Assembly (NCBI GenBank): GCA_035471785.1
Contig: DATIPQ010000142.1
Span: 1-33,329, forward strand
Direction: 5' to 3'
DNA length: 33,329 nucleotides
Source: Acidobacteriota bacterium
GTDB taxonomy: Bacteria > Acidobacteriota > UBA6911 > RPQK01 > DATIPO01
Numbering within the stretch: the first letter of the stretch is position 1; every line of letters begins with the position of its first letter. Under the pieces are notes generated by a model, which made no database searches, was not told where the DNA came from, and was given only the letters and a program-made list of their open reading frames with translations. A program made the translations under genes and the position numbers. Below are positions 1-7,665 of this stretch, in pieces.

Positions 1-77
1 CTTGCCCTCCTTTGTTGAAGCCGCGGAGGGCCATTATTCGTTTCTCAACTGGACGGGGTTCCTGGTATGATCGGCGG

Positions 78-1946
78 ATGGCCGGGAATCAGCCGGATAA
101 GGTGGAGACCCCTGCGGTTTCCAGCGAGGCTGGAGAGGCTGCCGGCACTGAGAAGGGGAAGGACTTTGAGAAAGTCAGCCAGGCCCTGGTGGCGCTGGCT
201 GAATCATCGGCCCAGCCGCTTCCGCCCGACGCCGCTCTGCCCGACCGCTATGTCGTGCGGCGCAGCGAGGAGGAAGCCTCCCTCAGTTGCCTGGAGGCTC
301 CCAATATCGTGGTGCACGTGGAAAGGGGGATGTGCGTCTCCTCCGCCACGGCCCGAAAATCGCCCCCCGGCACCATCTACCTGGACGGCGCCGCCAAGGA
401 CGCTCCCTTCCTCGACACCGAACGGCAGGTCTACAACCTCGACCACCACGAAGGCGTGGTCCGCTCCTTTACCCTTTCCACCTGCGAACAGGCCTACATC
501 CTGCTGCGCAAAGGACTCAACCTGCGCGACCGCGAATGGAACATCTACGCCAACGAGCCCGACATCGACACCATCCTGGCCGTCTGGGTGCTTCTCAACC
601 ATCGCCGCCTGGTGGACGAAGACGCCGTCGACGTGCGGGCGAAGATCCTGCCCCTGCTGCGGCTGGAGGGGATCATCGACGTCCACGGGCTGGAAATGCA
701 GGAGCTGGTCTGCTTTTCCGAGGACCTGCACGAGCAGGTGAGCGCCTGGCTGGGCGAGCTGATCAAGGACGAGACCGAGTACAAGCGGGCCGGACGCTGG
801 AGCGAAATCAGCTTTCCCGAGTACACCGCAGAGATGCTCAGCCGCATCGACGCACTGGTCTACCAGCCCTGGCACTTCGACGGATTCGAGGTCATCGACG
901 AGATCGCCCGGGTGGAGATCACCGAGAGCCAAATCGCCGTCATCTGCCGCTCCGACGCCGGAATCTACGACGTTGAAAAGCAACTCTCGGCGTTGCACGA
1001 AAAGCGCCTGGGCCTGATCGTACTGCAGAAGGACGAGCGCACCTACACGCTGCGCCTGGTCGACCTCTTCATGCCCGTCAACCTGCGCCGCGTCTACGCC
1101 CAGTTGAACCTCATCGATCCGGCCGCCGGACACGGCGAAGCCAACCGCTGGGGAGGGTCCGCCGACATCGGCGGATCGCCGCGGGCCACCGGAACCGACC
1201 TCTCCCCCGCCGAGATCGCCGAAGGCATTTTAAGAGCCTTCCATAAGCCCACCTGGGGACAGGTCTTCTCCACCGCCTTCATCTCGGTGGTCACCCCCGT
1301 CATCGCCCTGCTGACCGCATGGGCGGCGGGCGAATTCACGGGACAGGGACCCGAGACCTTCACGGTGGGATTCCTGCTCTCGGGAATGCTCTTGCTGCTG
1401 CTTTTCGCCAAGCAATACCCGCGCATCTACGGATTCCAGATGCCGCTGGGACGGGATTGGCTGCTGCTGGCTCCGGCGGCTTTGGCCGGCGGACTGCTGG
1501 GCGGCGTGTGGGTGCCTCAGGGCGTAGTGGGAGAGGCGGCTCTGCCCGAAGCCTGGCCCCTCCGCCTGCTGCTGGCGCTGGGACTGCCGCTGGCCGCCGA
1601 ATTCGTCTTCCGCGGACTGGTCCACGGACTCTGGTTCGAAGAGGTGCAAGGGCAGCGCTGGGGCGGACGCTGGTTCCTTTCCATCTCGGTCGTGGCCAGC
1701 ACCATCCTCTACCTGGCCGCCACCTTCCTGCCTTTTCTGCCGGTCGAGGACGCCCAAGGCCACTTCTGGCCCCAGGGATACCTGCCGGCGGGATGGGTGT
1801 CCACCGTCCTGCTGGGGCTGGGCGCCGTGATCTTCGGCATCGCCTCAGGAATGGCCCGCGAGCGCTCCGAGAGCATCGTCCCGCCCATCCTCTTCCACTG
1901 GCTGTTGGTGGGACTCTACTTCCTCTACTGGTCCTTCTTGGGCTAG
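78..1946 (+). CDS. DHH-like domain fused to CPBP-type intramembrane protease-like domain
   Basis: About 622 residues. The N-terminal half is soluble and carries a Asp-His-His signature (YNLDHHEG, residues ~119-126) followed by a NEPDIDTIL stretch near residue 160, which resembles DHH-superfamily phosphoesterases. The C-terminal ~230 residues hold several hydrophobic segments and match the CPBP (Rce1/Abi) membrane protease family, with an AEFVFRG motif around residues 507-513 and a late FHWLLVG motif. The canonical first motif is EExxxR; here the first Glu is Ala507, and no clear FxxxH motif follows, so protease activity is doubtful. I chose ATG 78; an in-frame TTG at 12 would add 22 residues and neither has a good ribosome-binding site. 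The gene is convergent with the VWFA gene and separated from it by repeats. The CPBP call is fairly firm; the DHH assignment is by motif only. Confidence 0.75.
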   Translation: MAGNQPDKVETPAVSSEAGEAAGTEKGKDFEKVSQALVALAESSAQPLPPDAALPDRYVVRRSEEEASLSCLEAPNIVVHVERGMCVSSATARKSPPGTIYLDGAAKDAPFLDTERQVYNLDHHEGVVRSFTLSTCEQAYILLRKGLNLRDREWNIYANEPDIDTILAVWVLLNHRRLVDEDAVDVRAKILPLLRLEGIIDVHGLEMQELVCFSEDLHEQVSAWLGELIKDETEYKRAGRWSEISFPEYTAEMLSRIDALVYQPWHFDGFEVIDEIARVEITESQIAVICRSDAGIYDVEKQLSALHEKRLGLIVLQKDERTYTLRLVDLFMPVNLRRVYAQLNLIDPAAGHGEANRWGGSADIGGSPRATGTDLSPAEIAEGILRAFHKPTWGQVFSTAFISVVTPVIALLTAWAAGEFTGQGPETFTVGFLLSGMLLLLLFAKQYPRIYGFQMPLGRDWLLLAPAALAGGLLGGVWVPQGVVGEAALPEAWPLRLLLALGLPLAAEFVFRGLVHGLWFEEVQGQRWGGRWFLSISVVASTILYLAATFLPFLPVEDAQGHFWPQGYLPAGWVSTVLLGLGAVIFGIASGMARERSESIVPPILFHWLLVGLYFLYWSFLG

Positions 1947-1956
1947 CCAGGCTAGT

Positions 1957-2015
1957 GCTGCCGGTTCTAAGCCAGGGCCCTCCGCTTCTGTCCCTGACCA
2001 GGGACAGATTCGCCG
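1957..2015 (+). repeat. Dispersed intergenic element A with perfect hairpin
   Basis: Just after the CPBP gene stop lies a stretch starting GCTGCCGGT that recurs with small differences at 33041-33104, just after the glycosyltransferase stop. Inside it is a 10-bp inverted repeat, TCTGTCCCTG at 1987-1996 and CAGGGACAGA at 1999-2008, with a 2-nt centre. Both copies follow the 3' end of a plus-strand gene, so a terminator or mRNA-end role is plausible, but there is no long T-run after the stem. Confidence 0.6.
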
Positions 2016-2040
2016 CGCTTTGATTGCCGCGGGCTCCCAC

Positions 2041-2237
2041 CAGGCGTGCCACCCCCGGCCCCTTGAGGCAGGTTGCTTTCTGGAAGGTGGGCGGCCCTCC
2101 CCCGGACTCCTCCTGCAAGATCGACAGCCGGCGGTACGGTTGGTGTGTGGAAAGGATGGTCGGCGGGTGGGAGGCGCATCCTTGCGGCGATCCCCACCGG
2201 AGTTTCAAGCGACCGCTGTGCTGACTCCTCTATTGGC
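2041..2237 (-). repeat. Dispersed intergenic element B, single copy
   Basis: Read on the minus strand, this ~195-bp stretch aligns by eye almost end to end, at high identity, with the 268-bp tandem units at 28224-28759. It includes the core GGTGGGAGGCGCATCC (plus-strand 2166-2181). It ends directly against the stop codon of the VWFA gene, in the gap between two convergent genes. Reading frames cross it, but they have no family resemblance and are taken as non-coding. Confidence 0.75.
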
Positions 2238-4196
2238 TCACTCGACCTTGAGCAGAGGACTGCTGCCGAGCAGGTCGTGATAGGGATTGTAGACGACCAC
2301 GCGCAGCGTCAGATCATCGGCTGACGCAGGGACTTCGATGGGCTTCTCGAAGCCCAGGCCTTCGCGGCTGATCTTGGCGTAGACCTCGGGACGGAGATCC
2401 AGGTCGATCTTGTCCCAGCGGGACCACATATTTTGCTCTCCGTCCTTCGAGGCGGGGTCAGAGGGAGCGAAGAAGAAATAGCCGATGGCCAGTTCGCTCT
2501 GGTGCTTGCCTTGAGCAAGCGTGTAGACGACTTCCTGAGGCACGATGTAAAGGCGCACCCTCACGCGGCTCATGAGATCAGACGACTCCTCGATGCGGGC
2601 TTCGACCTCGAAAGGAATGTCGGTGATAGGCGCAGGATAGCGGGCCGCCGCCTGAGTCCGCCTGCGAGTCAACTGGTGATCGAGTTCATCCGGGCTGGGG
2701 GGAGGAAAAGCATAGTAACCGGCTCGGTGCTTCAACTGCAGGTCCCGCTCCTTGACCTTGACGCTGATCTTACGGAATTCTCCCTCGAATTCAACATCGG
2801 CGGGGATGTACCCCAACAGGTAGGTTGCCGAGATCTGGTCGCCGATCTTCTCCAGGGCTTTCTCAGGGCGGACGCTGATGAAGGCCTTGCCTCCGGTGCC
2901 GTCGGAGAGTTCATGCAGGGTATTGAGCGAGTTGATGTCGTCCACCTGGGAGCCGAAAACCTTCAGCAACCTGGCGGGACCGCCGGGGCCGAGCAGCTCT
3001 TCTGCTGAAAGGCCTCCGGTCAAAGTTAGGTCGAAGAAGTCGAAATTCTGACCGAATCCTCCGGTTTGAATGGAGAAGAGTCGGACGTTGGCATCCGAAG
3101 CCCTGCGGATGAAAGTTCCGTCTTTGTTGGTCGGAATGTCGAGTCCGCCTGAATTCAGAAAGAGGATCATCTTCTCGCCGCTGACGTAGCGCAGGTACTC
3201 GATAGCGGCAGAGAGCCCGCAGATCGATAGTCGGGCTGTACCGCGCTCGATCGCCGTCGCTCTGAAAGTGCGTCCGCTTGACGCATCTCTCTCAGCCGCA
3301 TCCAAAGGGCTGCGTGGAACAGGAGAGGTTTCGTTGCCCACCAGTTGCAGCTCGCCGACGGGCGCGTCGTCCAGGTAAGGCTCCGGCCATGCCTGTCTAA
3401 GGTAGTCGAGCAAACGCTCTTCATCCTGCCGCAAAACATCCGCCAGATCGATGTCGGGGAGAATCCTGCGGGTTGTTCCCAGTCCTTCCACCGTGAACAG
3501 CTTGTCGACATCATCCTGAATGTTGGGCGGCAAAGAGCACACGGACTGGTAGCGGGCCAAGGCCAGAGCCATGGATTCGGACCGCTGCATGTTTTCGAGT
3601 TTTGCCTCGATCCCGCGAGCCTTCTCGTAGTAGCTGTTGAGAAATTCGAGGACGGGCCCCTTGTTCCTGAGCAGGCGCGAGATGCGGTTGTAAGAAACGA
3701 CCGCTACCTGGTCCTGTGGACCCAACCGGCCGCGGACGAAGTTGGCCAATTCCTCGGTAGCGCCGAAGAGATGGTCGCCCCGTCCCAGCACGATCACCAG
3801 GGAAAGCTGGTCGGAGCTGGGCGGTTCCGGCGCCGTCGCGCCCTCTATCACCTCCGCCGGCTGGACCTCTTGCGGAGGCGAGTCCGCCGAGCGGCCCAAG
3901 CCCGTGTTCGAAGGAGGAGAAAAGTGGTGGATCGGCTGGGGAACGCCGTTCTCGAGGATCTCGAAGTCCTGGGGTCCGAGTCCGGTCACGGGGTTCCCCT
4001 CCTTGTCCACCACTTGGACGCTGATGGGCACCAGGTTGACCTCAACGCGGATGACTTCGTCGTTTTCGGCCCTCCGGGTCTGCTGGCGCTGGTCTTGGTT
4101 CTGAGCTTGAATCGACGCGCAGGCCGAAATCCACAGCAAAGCTGCGACGACGGCTAAGGGAGCAACGCGCCGACACGCGAGAAGGGGGGAATGCAT
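2238..4196 (-). CDS. VWFA-related domain secreted/lipoprotein
   Basis: A 652-residue protein of the VWFA-related family that is abundant in Acidobacteriota. The N-terminus is a signal sequence ending in a lipobox-like ISAC (about residues 24-27), so it may be a lipoprotein. Next comes the characteristic segment VNLVPISVQVVDKEGNPVTG, followed by DFEILENG. The expected von Willebrand A fold follows: LSLVIVLGRGDHLFG at the first strand, FVRGRLGPQDQVAVVSYN, then EKMILFLNSGG. The metal-site motif DxSxS is absent from the first strand, where GRGD is found instead, so classical MIDAS binding is unlikely. The C-terminal third is beta-rich and typical of the family. The ATG is preceded by AGGAGA about 10 nt upstream. 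Function is unknown; these proteins are extracytoplasmic and probably mediate adhesion or protein contacts. Confidence 0.85.
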   Translation of the reverse strand: MHSPLLACRRVAPLAVVAALLWISACASIQAQNQDQRQQTRRAENDEVIRVEVNLVPISVQVVDKEGNPVTGLGPQDFEILENGVPQPIHHFSPPSNTGLGRSADSPPQEVQPAEVIEGATAPEPPSSDQLSLVIVLGRGDHLFGATEELANFVRGRLGPQDQVAVVSYNRISRLLRNKGPVLEFLNSYYEKARGIEAKLENMQRSESMALALARYQSVCSLPPNIQDDVDKLFTVEGLGTTRRILPDIDLADVLRQDEERLLDYLRQAWPEPYLDDAPVGELQLVGNETSPVPRSPLDAAERDASSGRTFRATAIERGTARLSICGLSAAIEYLRYVSGEKMILFLNSGGLDIPTNKDGTFIRRASDANVRLFSIQTGGFGQNFDFFDLTLTGGLSAEELLGPGGPARLLKVFGSQVDDINSLNTLHELSDGTGGKAFISVRPEKALEKIGDQISATYLLGYIPADVEFEGEFRKISVKVKERDLQLKHRAGYYAFPPPSPDELDHQLTRRRTQAAARYPAPITDIPFEVEARIEESSDLMSRVRVRLYIVPQEVVYTLAQGKHQSELAIGYFFFAPSDPASKDGEQNMWSRWDKIDLDLRPEVYAKISREGLGFEKPIEVPASADDLTLRVVVYNPYHDLLGSSPLLKVE

Positions 4197-4319
4197 GTCG
4201 AAAGTCTCTCCTAAAAAGGGCCGGTCGTTCGAGCAGACCCCGATGGGCGACCGTCTGCCCTACTGTATAGGATGACGAAGCCCCGTTGCGGGTTCGAAAA
4301 TCGGATGTCTTTTCGAGAA

Positions 4320-5390
4320 TCAGCCTTCTATGACGCCGCCGCCCAAACACTCCTGACCGTCGTAGAGGATGCCGAATTGTCCGGGAGCGATGCCGGGGTC
4401 TTGCTGGGCCATGCGGACGCTCCATCGCCCCCCCTCCAGCGGACGCACCCGGCAGTCGACCAGCTTGGGCCCGTGGCGGACCTTGATGCGCAGCTTCTCG
4501 CGCCGGGGAGGCCCGACGATCCAGTTGAGGCGCGCCAAGACCAGGTCGCGGCGCGAGCGGCGCTGGTAGACCTCGGCGTGGGAAACCATCACGGCGTTGC
4601 GCTGGGGATCCTTGCCCACCACGTACCAGGGACCGCCTCCCAGTCCCAGCCCCTGGCGCTGCCCGATGGTGTAAAACCAGTAGCCGGCGTGGCGCCCCAG
4701 TTCCTCCCCGCTCTCGGCATCGACGATGGGTCCTTCCTTCTCGCCCAGGTGAAAGCGCACGAAATCGCAGTACTTGATCTTGCCCAGAAAACAGATGCCC
4801 TGGCTGTCGCGCCGGCCCTGGTTGGGGAGGCCGTAACGGCGGGCCAGCTCGCGCACCTGACTCTTGCGCAGGTGTCCGATGGGAAAGAGGGCCCTGCTGA
4901 GCTGCTCTTGAGTGAGGTGGGAAAGGAAATAGGTCTGGTCCTTGACGGGGTCGGGAGCCCGCAGCAGGCGCACCAACCCGTCCCCCTCGCCGGCGCCGTT
5001 GGAACGCTCGATCTGGGCGTAGTGCCCGGAAGCCACCCGCTCGAACTTGTCGTCGATCAGCTCGTAAAAGCGCCCGAACTTGATCCAGCGGTTGCAGAAG
5101 ATGTCGGGAGAAGGCGTGCGTCCGGCCTTCAGCTCTGAAATGGCGAACTCCACCACGCTGCCGCGGTACTCGCGCTGCAAAGGAAGCACCTGCAAAGGGA
5201 CGTCCAGTTGACGGCACACCTCGCCCAGGTATTCGAGGTCGGTCTGCCAGGGACAGTCTCCCAGGAAGGCCGCCTCGTCCTCGAGCCAGATCTTCAAGTA
5301 GAAGGCGGTCAGCTCGTGTCCCTGCTCTTTGAGCAGCCGCAGGGCCAGCGAACTGTCCACGCCCCCTGAGGCCAAGACCGCTATCTTCAT
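4320..5390 (-). CDS. mnmA: tRNA-specific 2-thiouridylase MnmA
   Basis: A 356-residue cytoplasmic enzyme that adds sulfur to U34 of the Lys, Glu and Gln tRNAs using ATP and a persulfide relay. The PP-loop that binds ATP is at the N-terminus (MKIAVLASGGVDSS, residues 1-14). The first catalytic Cys lies in DIFCNRWIKFGRF and the second in SQGICFLGKIKYCDF, both in the usual MnmA contexts. The C-terminal beta-barrel segments include GYWFYTIGQRQGLGLGGGPWYV. Length is normal for the family. The start is ATG 5390, because the methionine directly precedes the PP-loop strand; 37 further codons are open upstream but look unlike protein. The gene is divergent from the S9 peptidase across about 120 bp. A TACACT hexamer only 9 nt before the ATG (5400-5405) could give a nearly leaderless message, though this is speculative. 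Confidence 0.95.
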   Translation of the reverse strand: MKIAVLASGGVDSSLALRLLKEQGHELTAFYLKIWLEDEAAFLGDCPWQTDLEYLGEVCRQLDVPLQVLPLQREYRGSVVEFAISELKAGRTPSPDIFCNRWIKFGRFYELIDDKFERVASGHYAQIERSNGAGEGDGLVRLLRAPDPVKDQTYFLSHLTQEQLSRALFPIGHLRKSQVRELARRYGLPNQGRRDSQGICFLGKIKYCDFVRFHLGEKEGPIVDAESGEELGRHAGYWFYTIGQRQGLGLGGGPWYVVGKDPQRNAVMVSHAEVYQRRSRRDLVLARLNWIVGPPRREKLRIKVRHGPKLVDCRVRPLEGGRWSVRMAQQDPGIAPGQFGILYDGQECLGGGVIEG

Positions 5391-5509
5391 GGCTCTTCCA
5401 GTGTATCGAATCGCCGCGCGCTCGCGCTGAGAGGACAGGGGAAGTGCGAAGAGTGCGAAGTTCGAATGCGGCTTGCGTCGGGAGGGGAGAGCGAAGTACA
5501 TTGCCGGTC

Positions 5510-7579
5510 ATGATGCGCAATCTTCGTTTCTACGTGCTCTCCTCCATACTTCTGTGTTTGCTGGTCGCCCCGGCTGCGGCCCAGAAGCGGCCCGTCACCA
5601 TCGACGACTATTTCGACCTCAAGGACGTGGGGAGTCCCCGCATCAGTCCTGACGGCGAATGGGTGGCCTATACCGTGCGCACCACCGACCTCAAGAAAGA
5701 CAAGTCGGAGACCGCCATATGGATGATGCCCTATGGCGGAGGCGAGGCCATCCGCATGACCGCCAAGGGCAATTCGGCTTCTCAGCCCCGCTGGTCGCCG
5801 GACGGCAAATACCTCTCCTTCCTGGCCTCTCGAGGCGAAAAAGCCAAGACCCAGGTGTGGACGCTCAACCGCATGGGAGGCGAAGCCCAGCAGTTGACCG
5901 AGGTCAAGGAGGGCGTGGGGAGTCACGAGTGGTCGCCCGACGGCAAGCGCCTGCTGCTCTCCATCCGCGACCCTGAAGACAAAGACGGGGACGACGAAGA
6001 GGACGGCGAAGATAGCGACGACGAGGGCGGTGATGACGGCGAAGACGAAGACGGCAACGGCGGCTCCGACAAAGACAAGCCCAAGCCCTGGGTCATCGAC
6101 CGCCTGCAATTCAAGCGCGACTACGCCGGCTATCTGGACCGGCGCCGCAGCCACTACTACGTCTTCGAGGTGGAGAGCAAGGAACTGCGCCAGATCACCT
6201 CGGGCGACTACGACGATGGAGGCGGCGCGTGGAGTCCCGACGGCAAGCTGGTGGCCTTCGTCTCCAACCGCACCGAAGAACCCGACGGCAACTCCAACAG
6301 CGATATCTGGATCGTGGCCGCCGACAACACCGACAAGGGCAAGACCCTCAAGCGGATCACCGACAATCCCGGTTCCGACGGCTCTCCCTCCTGGAGTCCC
6401 GACGGCGAGTGGATCGCCTACAACACCACCCTGGAACCCGACATCATCTGGTACGCTACCGGCCACCTGGCGGTGGCCCCCGTTGAGGGAGGCGAGCCGC
6501 GCATCCTCACCCGTGAGCTCGACCGCAACTGCTACAATCCCACCTTCGCGCCCGACGGCTCGGGACTCTACTGCCAGCTCGAAGACAGTGCCGAATGGCA
6601 CCTGGCCAGATTCGACCCGCAAACTGGAGCGATGAGCCGTCCCGTGGAAGGCCCTCACGAACTGGGTTCGCTGCACATCAACCGCCAGGGACGCATGGCC
6701 ATGATAATCAGCAAGCCGGCCCTGCCCGGCGAGGTCTTCCTGCACGACGCCGAGGGGACGCGCCAGCTCACCCAGGCCAACGCCGAACTGCTCGACAAGC
6801 TGCAACTGAGCGAACCCCGCAACGTCACCTTCAACAGCGCCGACGGCACCGAGATCGAAGGCTTCGTTTACCCTCCCATCGGATTCGACGAAACGCTGCG
6901 CTACCCCACCTTGCTGCGCATCCACGGCGGCCCCGTGGCCCAGTACGACTTCGGATTCAGCTTCGAATCCCAGCTCTTCGCCGCCCACGGATACCTGGTG
7001 GTGCAATGCAATCCGCGCGGGTCGTCCGGCTATGGACAGGACTTCTCCTACGCCATCTGGCGCGACTGGGGCAACAAGGACTTCCAGGACGTGATGGCCG
7101 CCGTCGACTACGCCATCGAGCAGGGCTGGGCCGATCCCGAGCGGCTGGGCGTGGGCGGATGGTCCTACGGCGGCATTCTCACCAACTACGTCATCACCCA
7201 GACCGACCGCTTCGAAGCCGCCATCACGGGGGCCAGCGAGGTGCTCTACATCTCCAACTACGGCCACGACCACTATCAGCTCCAGTGGGAAAAGGAGCTG
7301 GGCTTGCCCTGGGAGGACCGTGAAGCCTGGGAGCGCATCTCGCCTTTCAACAAGGTCACCGAGATCACCACGCCCACCCTGATCATGGGCGGCGAAAAAG
7401 ACTGGAACGTGCCCATCCTCAACTCCGAGCAGCTCTACCAGGCCCTCAAGCGCCTGGGACGCACCACCCAGTTGGTGGTCTATCCCGGCCAGCACCACGG
7501 CATCCGCCTGCCCACCTTCGTCAAAGACCGCTGGCAACGCTACCTCGACTGGTACGACAAGTACGTCAAAGGAGAATAG
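5510..7579 (+). CDS. S9 family prolyl oligopeptidase-type peptidase, secreted
   Basis: About 689 residues. A signal peptide (MMRNLRFYVL...APAAAQ) is followed by a propeller built from TolB-like WSPDG repeats (ISPDGEW, RWSPDGK, EWSPDGK, AWSPDGK, SWSPDGE, FAPDGSG) and then an alpha/beta-hydrolase domain. The triad is visible: Ser in GGWSYGG, Asp in GGEKDWNVP and His in PGQHHGIR. It should cleave short peptides in the periplasm or outside the cell. A run of about 35 residues dominated by Asp, Glu and Gly (nt ~5970-6080) interrupts the propeller and is discussed separately. The start is the first of two adjacent ATGs (5510, 5513), chosen because the signal peptide begins there; a purine-rich GGAGGGGAG lies rather far upstream. 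The gene is convergent with the PQQ-propeller gene. Confidence 0.93.
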   Translation: MMRNLRFYVLSSILLCLLVAPAAAQKRPVTIDDYFDLKDVGSPRISPDGEWVAYTVRTTDLKKDKSETAIWMMPYGGGEAIRMTAKGNSASQPRWSPDGKYLSFLASRGEKAKTQVWTLNRMGGEAQQLTEVKEGVGSHEWSPDGKRLLLSIRDPEDKDGDDEEDGEDSDDEGGDDGEDEDGNGGSDKDKPKPWVIDRLQFKRDYAGYLDRRRSHYYVFEVESKELRQITSGDYDDGGGAWSPDGKLVAFVSNRTEEPDGNSNSDIWIVAADNTDKGKTLKRITDNPGSDGSPSWSPDGEWIAYNTTLEPDIIWYATGHLAVAPVEGGEPRILTRELDRNCYNPTFAPDGSGLYCQLEDSAEWHLARFDPQTGAMSRPVEGPHELGSLHINRQGRMAMIISKPALPGEVFLHDAEGTRQLTQANAELLDKLQLSEPRNVTFNSADGTEIEGFVYPPIGFDETLRYPTLLRIHGGPVAQYDFGFSFESQLFAAHGYLVVQCNPRGSSGYGQDFSYAIWRDWGNKDFQDVMAAVDYAIEQGWADPERLGVGGWSYGGILTNYVITQTDRFEAAITGASEVLYISNYGHDHYQLQWEKELGLPWEDREAWERISPFNKVTEITTPTLIMGGEKDWNVPILNSEQLYQALKRLGRTTQLVVYPGQHHGIRLPTFVKDRWQRYLDWYDKYVKGE

Positions 7580-7665
7580 CCCGCCCCATGAGCCCGGGGT
7601 TCCAGGGAGATCGGGCGGCGTGACGCTGGACGAAGTGGCTCAGCGCGGACCTGCCTTCCCCGACT

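Noticed and set aside
5443-5460. Tandem 9-bp direct repeat AGTGCGAAG x2 between mnmA and the S9 gene
   Set aside because: Short and perhaps fortuitous; no second pair or spacing that would define an operator.
4042-5520. 492-codon minus-strand frame overlapping mnmA
   Set aside because: It is Arg/Ala/Pro-rich and lies in another frame of a clear MnmA gene with intact motifs.
5387-7537. 716-codon minus-strand open frame opposite the S9 peptidase
   Set aside because: It is a codon-bias shadow of a well-supported gene, overlaps the whole peptidase, and its protein is Val/Gly/Asp/His-rich with no domain.
7580-7665. Shared terminator between the convergent S9 and PQQ genes
   Set aside because: GC-rich, but I could not find a clean hairpin with a T-run.
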